DNA from: Nemophila menziesii | Taxonomy: Eukaryota; Streptophyta; Magnoliopsida; Boraginales; Hydrophyllaceae | Reading direction: 5' to 3' | DNA length: 64,000 nucleotides | Assembly (NCBI GenBank): GCA_029959085.1 | Contig: JARWIR010000008.1 | Coordinates: forward strand, 21,066,001 to 21,130,000 | Shown here: in pieces, positions 24,877 through 35,312 of the stretch | Position numbering within the stretch: position 1 is the stretch's first letter | Layout of the letters: the number at the start of each line of letters is the position of its first letter | Program-made: the position numbers and the translations under genes | The notes under the pieces: model-generated | Told to the model about the DNA's origin: nothing | Seen by the model: only the letters and a program-made list of their open reading frames with translations | Database searches by the model: none

Positions 24877-27800
24877 ATAAAAACATACTATATAAGGAAA
24901 TTTGTCAACAGTTTTTTACTTACATAATACATCTCCTTTTCAAAACATCTCTATCATCCATGATACTGCGCCATGCCTAGGACTTGATCTTTTTCTCCAG
25001 GGTGTACCAGAAAGTGTGATTAGGTAAATAAATACCCTTTAGGAATATGAATATGAAAGAATCAAGGTTGTTTAGTAGACGCCAAGTAGTAGACGCAAGC
25101 AGCGCTAGGTTCATATTTTCAAGCTCTCTGAACCCCAACCCTTATCTTTTTTCTAGGTCACCACTTTATCAAAATCTTTCCAATGGTTACGCTTAATCTA
25201 CCCCAATCCCCACAAAAAATTCATCAGCATTTTTATAGATTCTCACAAAAGGACTTTTGGAACTACAATATTGACATGGTATAATTTGGAAAGGTTTGGA
25301 GGACATGTTTAATAGGTACCTATTTACCACCATATGAAAAGAGCCATTGTTTCTATCCATTGGATTTCCTGAATAAATGGTCCTTTACACATTGTAGAGT
25401 AGTGATCTTGGATCTTGTGTAGTTCATTGGTATACCCAAATATGTACGAATATAATCGTTCTTCCATACACGAATATAATTTACTGAAACATATATTGGA
25501 TTTGCTAAAATTATCCCTTTTTTAGTATTTTAGGATGACTTCCTTGAAAGTAGAACATTACAAAACCTAGAGATTTACTAGAAAAAATGTGTCAGCAGTG
25601 AAGATCAAATGGATATCATGTATCCATGTACATCTATTTGATGTTTCTAGATCTAATTGCATTGTTAATTAGACCAACCAGGGAATATATTGTATATGAA
25701 TATATTAATATACAATTGAAGGGTCTCCTAGGACGAATGATATCAGAAGGTTTAATATTTCCAACCAACTTACCATTGAAATATGGAATGAGAACGTCAA
25801 AATTCATTTCATAACCCGACTTATACAAATGTCATGAAAACCTAATTTCCTAAGCAAAAATTTGCAAATATTCCCACCTAACATGCTCATAAGCTTTAGA
25901 ATATCATGTCTATTTAGCACATAATTTATATTGGTTTTACGATTTCTATTGAATAAATAATAAATTTCATGCACAAAATAATGTTCTCCTAAATATTTTT
26001 TACTTAGACAAAAGGTGATTAGATGGGTGGAATCAGTTCATCCAAGATGGGTTTCAACCACTAAGCGAAAACAAAGGGAATTATCTTAAAGTCACAGTAT
26101 ATGAAAAAGATGGATCCATATTCACTAAATTTTTACATGAATATCCATTTTGGATACTAGAGGGATGATGGTGTTGTTAAGCTTGTTAACTTCCAATTTT
26201 TCCTTAACCATGTCAAGAAAATCAAAGCTTATGATTCCAAATATTTTTTTATTATAGAAAAGACATAGGATCCTATTGGGAGGCAGGCCTTCTTACACCC
26301 AAACAAAAAACTTTATTCTTGACCTCTTTTAAAGTTGGACATCGCATGCAGTCATATTAATATCATATGTGATTTTGAAAGGTATGTGATCAGTATTTCA
26401 ATTCCCTCGTACCAAGATTCCAATTATAACGTTCTCCTAAAAAGAGACAAAACTATATTCAATGCTCTGAGGGTCATCTTTACACACCTCATTGTCGCCC
26501 TAGATGCAAGTAATTGTGTTAAAATTCCATCTTTGCGCCACCAAGACATGAAAGAAAGATGTGTACATGTCCTCTGCATCCACCTACTTGTCTCTCGATC
26601 TAACTCTCTAATAAGCCCCTTCTAGAGTCCAAATTCTATCCATTGAGGGAGTAATATATTTCATTTCCTGGAGAACATTGTCTGTGAAAATCTTATTTTG
26701 TAGGTAAGTCGGTCTATCTCAAAGATATTTGATAAGTGGAGAATTATTCTTAAAATATTTTTCTCTAATGCTTGAAAGTATTAATCAAAAAATATGTTTT
26801 TCATCAGTTGCCTAGTTCCTTCCCGACCATCAATAAAGTCACCCTAAGAATGATCAACAAGTCCTTTACAATCGATAAAAAGCAGATAATGATCGAAATC
26901 CACAACAGTAGGGACCGTAATGATAGTAATTGGGAAGATATTCAGACAAATTTGATTACAAAGTACCCATCAACTCCAACATAAACATTCGTCTCAACAC
27001 CTCTCTTGTTAGTCTAAGTAAAGAAACAATCCTTACTTGGTCGATCAATAAGACAACTTTTGGTGATGAAGTTATTAAAAGAAACAATTATTATTTTTCA
27101 TAGGAACTAGCAACATCATCGAAATCACCCGCAATTACCCAAATGGCATCAAAATTCTTGTTCCAATTTATTCATTTTGCGCAGAGTTTTTTGCACTCTG
27201 CAAAATTATTAGGGACATGAAGAAATACTAAATACCAAAAACTACCGGATAGTTTATTAATACAACAAACAAAAAGGAAATTACTGCAAAAACCTATAGA
27301 TAATCAACACTACTCTTCCATAGGAACATGATACCTCTATACACACCTCAAACACCAACCTAAGCCACCGAGCTCCAACACTTAAAAGTCTTAACAAAAT
27401 TATCCACATAATGATCTTTCAAATTAGACTAATAAAATCATAAAAAATCAATTCAATGAAAAAAACTAAATCTTGTCAGTAGGTCCCCCTCCCCATAACA
27501 CTTCTAACAAGCGTACTTCATGGTTATTTGGCAGCTAGTTTGAGGGCAGGTGTGGGTTCCTTTAGTATCGATCTACCACCAACAAGCTCCTTTCATTTTA
27601 TCCTATATTTTTCTATCCACACACTACCTCCACCAACCTAGTTGACATAGTAGAGTACTTAGAATACCCTCTAAGATCACAATTTTCTTACTTTGTCTAA
27701 CTAAGTTCATTAGCATAAACAAATCTAGCGTACCTTAAGGCTTACCTCTTTCACGCTATTATTAAAAATTGACTCCTTGCTAGGCTCAAAAGACTCAGTC

Positions 27801-29000
27801 TCCTTTGGATCTGCTTATCTTTCCTTCGTGATAGAGGCATTTTTACCAACCAATGGCACTTTTTCTCTTACCAAAACCAGGAACGGTATCATGCCTGAAT
27901 GCTAGAGATACCTAATTTTACCTTCTTAGAAGTCACTTCCAAAATGGGTTACTCTGTCTTTGTGTCTAGAACGAGTCATTTGTTTTGCCATAGCTTTGTA
28001 GTTGGTGTAACTTGCTTCTGACTCACACATTTTACCTTTACCCTTCTTGTCATACTTACCAGGGGTTCTGACTATTTCACCATTCAGAAAATTTTATGTG
28101 TTATCACTTTCAATACTAGCAACATTTTTGGGTGGTGGAATGACTCTGGTTCCATCAAGGTACTACTGCAATTTTGGATGTCCAGAGATGTTTACATTCC
28201 ACAAGTTTTTGTTGTGAACCTTAAGGATGTAACACCCTAATCACTGGATCAATGTTGTAGTAAGGCTCTTTGCCATGCTTCTCTTGCTGTTTTGGCTTAA
28301 AATATATTAAGAACCTCAGATTAGAAGCTCGTGATAACCTTATTAGATTGTTGCAAGTTATCTCGTTATTTGGAGATGTCATTATAAGATTTTGATTCTT
28401 CTCCTTTAATGCAATTGCTCTCCAAGTTTTTGTAACCAGATTCACCACTTTCTTCCATGTAGTTCATATTTCCTGCTTCAAAGAACTCCCCATAATTGAT
28501 ATTCGCATTTTCATTTAATGTTTCAAAATTATTTCTAGCTTTGTTGATTTCCTAATTAACATCCTCCTCAAAAGCCTCATTTCTCTTTCCTCCCCTTTCA
28601 TTATTCAAGATCACTCATGCTCATCCTGATCACAGAGTTAATGATTTGTGTTTGTGGTGAAGTAACCGTTTAGAAACATTTACCTCTACAATTTAAAAAT
28701 CTCTTCACATCATCAGAAAAATGTGGGAAACCCATTGAGATCCTGCATTCTCTTGATAGTGCTCCAACAAACCACATATAAAACATTTCATTCCAATGTT
28801 CTCATATGGAAATGTTATTAGATAAAACAGATTATACCAAATAAAAATTATCGAACTAAATGTGTAGAATTCAATAATGAAAGTGTTGATTGGTAACATT
28901 ATAAGGAAATAATAATGTTAAAGATAAGCTATGCAACTGAAAAATATAATCTCTGTTAATATAAGTTGGTGTTTATTAGCCTGGTAATTACATGATTGCT

Positions 29001-30436
29001 AACTGATTACAAAATCCTTATTTATACTAATAACTTAGGACTATGCGATGGCACCACTCTCTCCCATTATGTCCACGATCTTCGAACTAGTCCTCCTATT
29101 TTATGGACCATGCGTAATGATAATGATCTTATGGTTAGGTAGTGGGAGACATTGGGAAACGAATTTGATGCGATCATATAGGGTATCCTCGTTTGTTAAT
29201 TTCAAGCAAAATGAATTCCTGATAGGTATGACAAGTGTAGTCTTTTGTAGAGTTCTTATCCTTCGACCTCAGTATCTTCTTTCTTCGTGGAGAATATTTA
29301 TGAATAACGTGTATTGGTCTGTATTCCATTTTTACGAGGACCAAGTAACATTTTCTTTCTATCAAGTACTCATTTAGATCTTGATGTTCTTCGCGTAGAG
29401 TAGAAGACCTGGATTTTTTGTTTTTTGGATCGTGTTGATGGTTTTTTAGCTGCATTATTATTTTTTGACTAGGTGAATAACATTCTCCATTATTTTCACT
29501 CTCGTGAGACTCACTCGATCTAGTGGGATGCCCTTGACTGATTGACTCTTTCTAAAAAAACAGTCATTGATATTTTACGAGGGTGCTTCCTAATGTACCC
29601 ATGGATTTATGGGTTAAATGTCGCCTTGGCTAGCATTTTGAGGGTTTATCCTAGTTTTTTTGGGTGTGGTTATGGAGGAGGAAACATCAAAACTAGCTAA
29701 ACATAACTATCTTTGAAAAGTTTGCCAAAGTTTGAAGGTGCCTTTGAATGATTTTATACGCCCCTTATTTCCACTAATCTTTTATTTACATTCATATTTC
29801 AACAACCCGACATTTATAGCTCACTGGGTTAATTAAATATTTTAAAAATATCCAAACGTTTCCTTTTTTTCTTTCCTGATTTTTTTTTAAACTTCATGGT
29901 GGAAGTTAAATATCTGTTGAAAATCATCTTGAAGCTAAGGATGAAGCTCTGTATATTAACTATAGTCTCTGTATTAGTTTTGGGCTACCTCAAAAACATA
30001 TCATGAACATAAACTAAAAACTTCAAGAGATGTTTAGTATTGGAAAAATGTTTCAATTACTGCATTTCAAAATTCACAAACCAAGAGGACCTTGAAAATG
30101 TTTTTGATGCTCCACATGGAATTGGAATGGAAACACGGTAATGGGTTTTGACTTTTGCAGAATGTCTCATTTTAGCTCTAAATAAGTTAAGTTTTTTTAG
30201 TTCGAAATAACTCAAAATGTAAACCAAATTTCTTGATCTTATATTGGTGATTAAGAAAATCCTATTACTTGGTCAAAACAATTCAATTGGATGATACACT
30301 TATGCATTGTTGGATTCATATTATCAAAGGAAAAGAAATTATAGGAATATAAAAATGTTAAAAGATTGGAAAGGAAAGTGATAACCGTGTCTGGATTATA
30401 AGAATATTAATAAAAGAAAAGAAGGTAATTGGTTAA
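29001..30436. other. Intergenic DNA, nothing recognised
   Basis: Open frames at 29048-29377 (plus) and 29174-29455 (minus) overlap and resemble nothing known. A sequence near 30305-30325 (TTGGATTCATATTATCAAAGG) resembles the left end of the MITE-like element at 30437. Confidence 0.4.
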
Positions 30437-30710
30437 GGAATCACTTGTTTGGATTCACATTATTAAAGCAAAGAAAATAAATTATTTTACATAAAAATAC
30501 TTTTATACCCTTTTTATGTTGTGTAAAATATTTATATATTAAAATTATAAGGTTAGTTGTGAAATTTTAAAAAGTAATCATTTCCTTTCCTTTGAAATGA
30601 TTCTAAAATGCGAGGATTAAATAAGTGACATTTTAAAGAAAAAGAAAGGATTATGCAGTCCATTGAATTACCTTCCTTTAATTAAAAATCAAATTCAAAC
30701 AAGGGATTAG
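30437..30710. mobile_element. MITE-like element with imperfect terminal inverted repeats
   Basis: The left end GGAATCACTTGTTTGGATTC (30437-30456) is an imperfect inverted match to the right end (30691-30711, reversed CTAATCCCTTGTTTGAATTT), about 15 of 20 positions. The body is AT-rich and non-coding, about 270 bp. No certain target duplication. Confidence 0.45.
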
Positions 30711-30869
30711 CTCTTTCATTTGAGCTGTTGGATAGATTGTAGAAAATACACGCATGTAGTATAAACTATCATATTAGAAAATTAGAAAAGATGATTTTAT
30801 TTATTATATACAACTACTTATCAAAAAATATTTAAAAATATTTGGATCCTTTGAAACTATTTTACTTTT

Positions 30870-30989
30870 TTTTGAATACATATGAGAGCCACTTTGGACT
30901 CAAAATCTTTTTTACTCTAATAAGATTCAATCACAGGACCTATAGGCCTCTGCAGAGTCTAACCACTAGACCAACTATCGATCTTACAT
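30870..30989 (-). mobile_element. tRNA-derived SINE, minus orientation, with 12-bp TSD
   Basis: Reversed, this begins near GTAAGATCGATAGTTGG and has an A-box-like GGTCTAGTGGTTAGACTC and a weaker B-box region (GTGATTGAATCTTATT). It ends in an A-run, seen as the T-run at 30866-30873 on plus. The direct repeat TATTTTACTTTT flanks it at 30858-30869 and 30990-31001. A related truncated copy lies at 45708-45794. Confidence 0.8.
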
Positions 30990-31229
30990 TATTTTACTTT
31001 TGTAACGTGTGCATCGTCCGACTTGGTTCTATGCTAGGTTGTATTAGTTTTTTTGCTAAAATTAATTATATAAATACATGTCCATCATAAAAGGTTATCT
31101 CATTCATTCATAAAGTTTACTAAACCTATTAAATTAGAACATGAGAGAGTATTATTTTTAAATACATTGAAAAATTATTTTGGATTCGGATTTATTAAAT
31201 CGGTTCGAATCTACTCCGCTTAAAGGAGA

Positions 31230-31415
31230 ACAAAGCTCTAACCTCAGCTGGTTAAAACAAGAGAGAGTTAACATAGGTACAAGGCTCGAATTCCTCCCTA
31301 TACATGGGTAACCTAGTTCTGATTTACCTGGGAATATACATGGTGAGACGTGTATATCCTCGTGGGATTAGTCGTGGTGCACGCAAGCAATCCCGGATCA
31401 CCCATGTACCAAAAA
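31230..31415 (+). mobile_element. Au-like SINE with 8-bp TSD
   Basis: Starts ACAAAGCTCTAACC, with an A-box-like TCAGCTGGTTAAAAC and a B-box-like GGCTCGAATTCC near 31282. The 3' body reads GTGGGATTAGTCGTGGTGCA then CGCAAGCAATCCCGGA, typical of the plant Au SINE tail. A short A-run ends it. AAAGGAGA flanks it at 31222-31229 and 31416-31423. Confidence 0.8.
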
Positions 31416-31423
31416 AAAGGAGA

Positions 31424-31657
31424 CTTGGCAGAGCCTTGCTATTTCTTTATCATTTAAAGGGGAGGTCTAGAGTTCGAATTCCCTCCCTAACGGGTTTAAA
31501 GTAAAAGATACAAGACTCGAACCCCTCCCTAAACATGGGTAACCTAGTTCTGATTTACCTGAAAAGTAGATGGGGAGACGTGTATAACCCCATGAGATTA
31601 GTCGTGGTGCGCACAAGCAATCTCAAATCACCTATGTACTAAAAAAAAAAAAAAAAT
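31424..31657 (+). mobile_element. Second SINE: composite tRNA-like head plus Au-like body
   Basis: 31424-31500 carries a separate pol III-like piece with B-box GAGTTCGAATTCC near 31471. 31510-31657 repeats the Au-like body of the neighbouring SINE from its B-box region (GACTCGAACCCCTCCC) through GATTAGTCGTGGTGCGCACA to a long A-run at 31640-31657. It may be two SINEs in tandem with the second 5'-truncated. The tail sequence is also found at 43569-43600, where the second copy of the SDR segment begins. Confidence 0.65.
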
Positions 31658-31891
31658 TAGCATGAAAAATTTGTATGTCCATTTTATCAAATGAATTGTT
31701 TGTTGTATTGTGGAAATTAAATCTAGTATACATTACCTAAATATCTTATGGGCGTCACTGTTGGAATTTTTACAAGTAAAGTTTAAATTTTTTAAGTGAT
31801 ATATTTTTCATTTTATTTTCAGTGAGGTCTTACGTACCTAGTCCTACAAATGTGAAACTTTAAGGTTTCTTAGCAACAAGACCTAATGTTT

Positions 31892-31907
31892 AAATTATAA
31901 ACTTCTT
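31892..31907 (+). repeat. LINE target-site duplication, left copy
   Basis: AAATTATAAACTTCTT here and again at 39470-39485 (the first A merges with the poly-A tail). The unoccupied site is present once at 43847-43862 in the other segmental copy, which proves the insertion. Confidence 0.93.
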
Positions 31908-32049
31908 GAACGACAAATCTCCATTTAAAAGACTTTTCTCTCTCTAAAAATTTTCTCCAACTTCTCTCTTAGGGTATTGACTTTTCTTCAACTTTCAGCA
32001 ATGGCCATGGCTACGGACTAATCCTTAAATTTCTTCAAGATCTTTACAT

Positions 32050-33015
32050 ATGTGGCTAGAGTCTTTTAATTTAAACAATCGCTATAGACTTCTTATGGAT
32101 TTATTCAAACTGAAGTTTGATCCGGGACCAAAATCCTTTGTACATATCTATGATTTACTTCTGCTTTTCCTCCTAATGACTCTAAACAATATGAAGGACC
32201 ATGGATCTCACTGCTATTACATATTTGGAGTCTTTCTGGGTTACGGCTACCTTAAGGCTGCTTTCACTTCGATTAAAAATGTTAAAAAGCACATGCAGAG
32301 CTTCTCTTCCACTGATGCTATGGTTTTACGGATTGTTAGATATTGTTGGATGTTATTTTACCTGTTATACCTCCTCAATCTGAGTTTATTACTGAAAATA
32401 ATTGGCCTAATTATCTATTCTGCAGAAGCTTATGATTCAAAAAGAAATCGGTTCTTTATGACTTTGCATGTTTTGAATTTACCAGGCTATCTTAATGATC
32501 TACTTCATTTCTTATTTCAGAAGACATTATTTCATCTCATTAATGGATCTCCTCTGTACGGACTCATTAATTACAGTATGTTTTTCTTGGTCCAAATATG
32601 CTTAATTATATCTTATTTTTTGTCTGATATTATTAAAGTTTGCCTCACTATTTATGTCCCTATATTTCATCATAACTTTAAGAATATGAATAATCTTAAT
32701 TATGCAGTATATATATACTACTGGGTTAGTTTATTTTATACCGTGCAGCTATGGTTTAATTATTTTATTATAGCTACTTTGGCCTGGAGTAAAGAATCTT
32801 TCTATAGATTATTTAAATCTATTACTCAACTCACAGAAGGATCTATGGTTCTGTTTCGTGCATATAGCTTCTTTCTTGATCTGCTAAATATTACGGCTAT
32901 GAGATTCTATTGGATTGTCTCATGCAAATTCTTTTATCTGATTGGGGAACAGAAGAGCTTTTCCAACAATTTTCCCCTGTCTACACTTATTTTATTCTTA
33001 GGCTGTCCTCGGTAA
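32050..33015 (+). CDS. Unknown 321-aa hydrophobic ORF in the LINE 5' region
   Basis: Starts at a true ATG (32050) and stays open for 321 codons, ending about 280 nt before the ORF1 ATG. I recognise no family. The product is rich in Phe, Leu, Ile and Tyr, with about six membrane-segment-like stretches: LLLLFLLMTL, MLFYLLYLLNLSLLLKIIGL, MFFLVQICLIISYFL, YIYYWVSLFY, FNYFIIATLAW and FYWIVSCKFFYLIG. Basic and polar residues lie between them. Published plant L1 elements have two ORFs, so a third is unusual. The strand is T-rich, which by itself favours hydrophobic codons, so the protein may be fortuitous. Its end overlaps the open upstream extension of the ORF1 frame (32910-33015). Against pure chance, the frame is much longer than other non-domain frames in the window. 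Confidence 0.4.
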   Translation: MWLESFNLNNRYRLLMDLFKLKFDPGPKSFVHIYDLLLLFLLMTLNNMKDHGSHCYYIFGVFLGYGYLKAAFTSIKNVKKHMQSFSSTDAMVLRIVRYCWMLFYLLYLLNLSLLLKIIGLIIYSAEAYDSKRNRFFMTLHVLNLPGYLNDLLHFLFQKTLFHLINGSPLYGLINYSMFFLVQICLIISYFLSDIIKVCLTIYVPIFHHNFKNMNNLNYAVYIYYWVSLFYTVQLWFNYFIIATLAWSKESFYRLFKSITQLTEGSMVLFRAYSFFLDLLNITAMRFYWIVSCKFFYLIGEQKSFSNNFPLSTLILFLGCPR

Positions 33016-33217
33016 GTGGTACTCCTAGACTGTGGGGAGTTTTTTATTTGCATGCTGGGGTGAGAATCGCGCAAAAGGATTACTTTCTTGATAATGTAAA
33101 GGTTATATCCCAGTCTGTTACACGCTTGTTACACTTGGCGTATAATTACTTATTCATATGGGCGGTTTCTTGGTTTAACAAAATTTGGACAGGCTTCTTC
33201 TTCATCAAATGCTCTAG

Positions 33218-33225
33218 TATATATA
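33218..33225 (+). promoter_or_regulatory. TATA-box-like element before LINE ORF1
   Basis: TATATATA 76 nt before the ORF1 ATG. It is followed by a C/T- and A-rich leader (CAGCAAACCCTAAACTCTC) that resembles a plant mRNA 5' UTR. If used, transcripts would start near 33250 and omit the 5' hydrophobic ORF. Confidence 0.45.
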
Positions 33226-33293
33226 CAGTAAACCTCATCAGCTCTTCGTATATTCACCCTTTCATTTACCAGCAAACCCTAAACTCTCTAAAA

Positions 33294-35312
33294 ATGCTTC
33301 CAACATCTGCTTCAAGATCCAATCACTTCCTACCCCTTGCTAGAACTAGAAATGATAACATTCTCAAACTCGAATCCCTTTCACTTGGCACCAAAACATC
33401 TTCAATCAAACCCAACCTCTCAGAATTCAACTTTTTCGTACGTATCATTTCAGACAGAGTCATTGGCTTTTCTGTATTTCGCAAAGTGGTGTTAGACACT
33501 TGGGGTATCAAAGGGAGAATCATCTTCGAGGAGGTTCAACCTAATACCTTTAAACTCACTCTTGATAGAGAAGATGAAGCAGAGAGACTCCATTTTATAA
33601 GGCCATGTCTTGTAAGTGGAATGCATGTTCTTATTTTCAGATGCTTCAACGACGAGAAATTTCATGAAGCTGACTTAAACACCTCTTCAGTATGGGTCAG
33701 AATCTATGGCCTAGCTGGGATTCAAAACAATATTAATGCTATAGAGGCTTTTGGCAGTTACATTGGCGAAGTTTGTGAAATAGATTTTCCGATAGCTGAC
33801 AATGATGATATGAAATTCATTCGTTTTAGGGCGAACTTTGATACAAGGGAGCCTATCAAGACGGGGGTTTTCATTGATCAACTAGATGGCTTGGCATGGG
33901 TAGCTTTCACATATGAAAGCATAGGTTTATTCTGCTTCAACTGCGGGAGATTAGGTCATAACAAGCTTACCTGTTACACTTCCATGGTACGTCCCAGATG
34001 GAATGACGATGCAGCACGTTTTGTAAATTGGACAAAAGAGATGGTTGTTCGAAGTGAAGACATGGCTTTCTATGTGATTAGGAAGAGAGACCAGTGGGGA
34101 AATTTTGACGACATCATTCGCTTTCACCCATTCAGGAGACAAGATGGGGATGAAGATGACGAGGACAACAATAACCCGGGTAATAATGCTCTCGTTTCTA
34201 ATATTCAGTTTGGAAGTATTACTATTCCTCCTCAATCTCGTAGACAAGATAATTCGAATGATTCTAAGAAAACAGAAAGTGAATCTCAGAAAAGAAAACG
34301 TGAAAACTCTGAGATAATGGAGAATATTTATGAAAAGATAGCACAATTTGATGGACCTGTCGAGTTATCAGAAAAGAATTACCCCTCTATTTTTAAGATT
34401 TTTAGAGAAGAGCTAGGAGACATTGGAATGAGTATAATTGTCACAAGTCAAGCCATTACGGAGGTTCTCAATGCTAGAGATGTGGACGTCGATGCTATGT
34501 ATCGAAGCTTTCAAAGTGATACAAATTATTCTGCAGAAATGGGGGGTTCATCTCTTCATCTTCTCAGTGATGCTGCTAATTTAAACATGGATGCTGAGTT
34601 ATTTTCAGGAACTAACAGTTTCATTAATCAGGTTCCTCTAATTAATCAAAATACTCTTGGTAATACACAGGCTATTAACATCAATGAAGCTCCTGCTGAT
34701 GCAATTGATGACCCTAAAGGAAAGAAGATTCTGAACCCATCTGATGACCCTGAGTTCTCGTTTGAGCCCGAGGAAGAATCTCCTAATTCGCAATCTGTAC
34801 ATTTCAGTCACTTTCCTAGACATGATTCTACTGAAGGTATTAAATGGAAGTCTACTCCGAGAATGAGGGTGTTTAGCCCTAAAGAAAAGTTTTCCTGGCC
34901 AAACAATCTGAAGAGGAAGGAAGCACCTGCTCCTATTCAACTAGGGGTTATAAACAAAGCACCTAAATTTAATGAGAATGATTTTAATCTTATGGAGAGA
35001 CGAATAAACGATATGCAAATCTTTGTGGAGGAGTTATATACTAGCTTTTATGATGTTAAGAGCCAAATGCTTAATTCGAACGCTATGGAGAATAACGCGG
35101 GAATGGAGGAGAACAATGCTATAGATGATGGTGGTAAATTATATTTCTGCAAAGGTGACGATTGTGTGGGTCACATTGATGAAATATCTAGTGATGAAGA
35201 CACCTTTAATGATGAGGTGACGAGTACACGGGGTCCTCCCGCGATGGAAAGTTATCCTCCTTCTCTTGTGGATGGCGGCCTATCCCTTAAGAGGGCCGGG
35301 TGGGATGGATAA
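33294..35312 (+). CDS. LINE ORF1 protein (DUF4283 plus CCHC zinc knuckle)
   Basis: A 672-residue nucleic-acid-binding ORF1 protein. I chose the ATG at 33294 because it follows a leader-like sequence and precedes the first conserved block. The frame itself is open back to about 32910. The N-terminal 170 or so residues fit DUF4283 (DRVIGFSVFRKVVLDTW, SSVWVRIYGLAG). A zinc knuckle CFNCGRLGHNKLTC lies at residues 214-227 (CX2CX4HX4C). The C-terminal half is acidic, Asn/Ser-rich and low in complexity, with EDDEDNNN near residues 285-295. ORF1 proteins of plant LINEs are thought to coat the RNA and form the ribonucleoprotein needed for target-primed reverse transcription. The stop lies inside the start of ORF2. 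Confidence 0.9.
   Translation: MLPTSASRSNHFLPLARTRNDNILKLESLSLGTKTSSIKPNLSEFNFFVRIISDRVIGFSVFRKVVLDTWGIKGRIIFEEVQPNTFKLTLDREDEAERLHFIRPCLVSGMHVLIFRCFNDEKFHEADLNTSSVWVRIYGLAGIQNNINAIEAFGSYIGEVCEIDFPIADNDDMKFIRFRANFDTREPIKTGVFIDQLDGLAWVAFTYESIGLFCFNCGRLGHNKLTCYTSMVRPRWNDDAARFVNWTKEMVVRSEDMAFYVIRKRDQWGNFDDIIRFHPFRRQDGDEDDEDNNNPGNNALVSNIQFGSITIPPQSRRQDNSNDSKKTESESQKRKRENSEIMENIYEKIAQFDGPVELSEKNYPSIFKIFREELGDIGMSIIVTSQAITEVLNARDVDVDAMYRSFQSDTNYSAEMGGSSLHLLSDAANLNMDAELFSGTNSFINQVPLINQNTLGNTQAININEAPADAIDDPKGKKILNPSDDPEFSFEPEEESPNSQSVHFSHFPRHDSTEGIKWKSTPRMRVFSPKEKFSWPNNLKRKEAPAPIQLGVINKAPKFNENDFNLMERRINDMQIFVEELYTSFYDVKSQMLNSNAMENNAGMEENNAIDDGGKLYFCKGDDCVGHIDEISSDEDTFNDEVTSTRGPPAMESYPPSLVDGGLSLKRAGWDG

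Larger units (their letters stand above)
22058..29000 (-). pseudogene. Very old L1-like LINE, ORF1 and ORF2 relics, minus strand
   Basis: No long frame survives, but minus-strand motifs appear in LINE order. At 28800-28750 is the ORF1 zinc-knuckle block FPYENIGMKCFICGLLEH. Near 27160-27110 is the endonuclease block VIAGDFDDVASS. Near 25600 is the RT catalytic area HLIFTADTFFLVNL, with the FADD-type box mutated. Near 25110-25060 is the thumb block LNLALLASTTWRLLNN. Connection-like and zf-RVT-like sequence lies near 23000-22600 and RNase H remnants at 22440-22100. A T-run near 22060-22070 would be the poly-A tail. The body is interrupted at about 23450-24990 by unrelated sequence. Boundaries are approximate. 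Confidence 0.6.

Noticed and set aside
24735..24980. Frame with a long IYIYIY stretch
   Set aside because: Caused by the (TA)n microsatellite; no other domain.
29048..29377. 109-codon plus-strand frame
   Set aside because: No recognisable domain, and it overlaps a minus-strand frame of similar length. Probably chance.
31201..31500. Functional tRNA gene from the B-box-like sequences
   Set aside because: No cloverleaf can be formed. A-run tails and target duplications show that these are SINEs.
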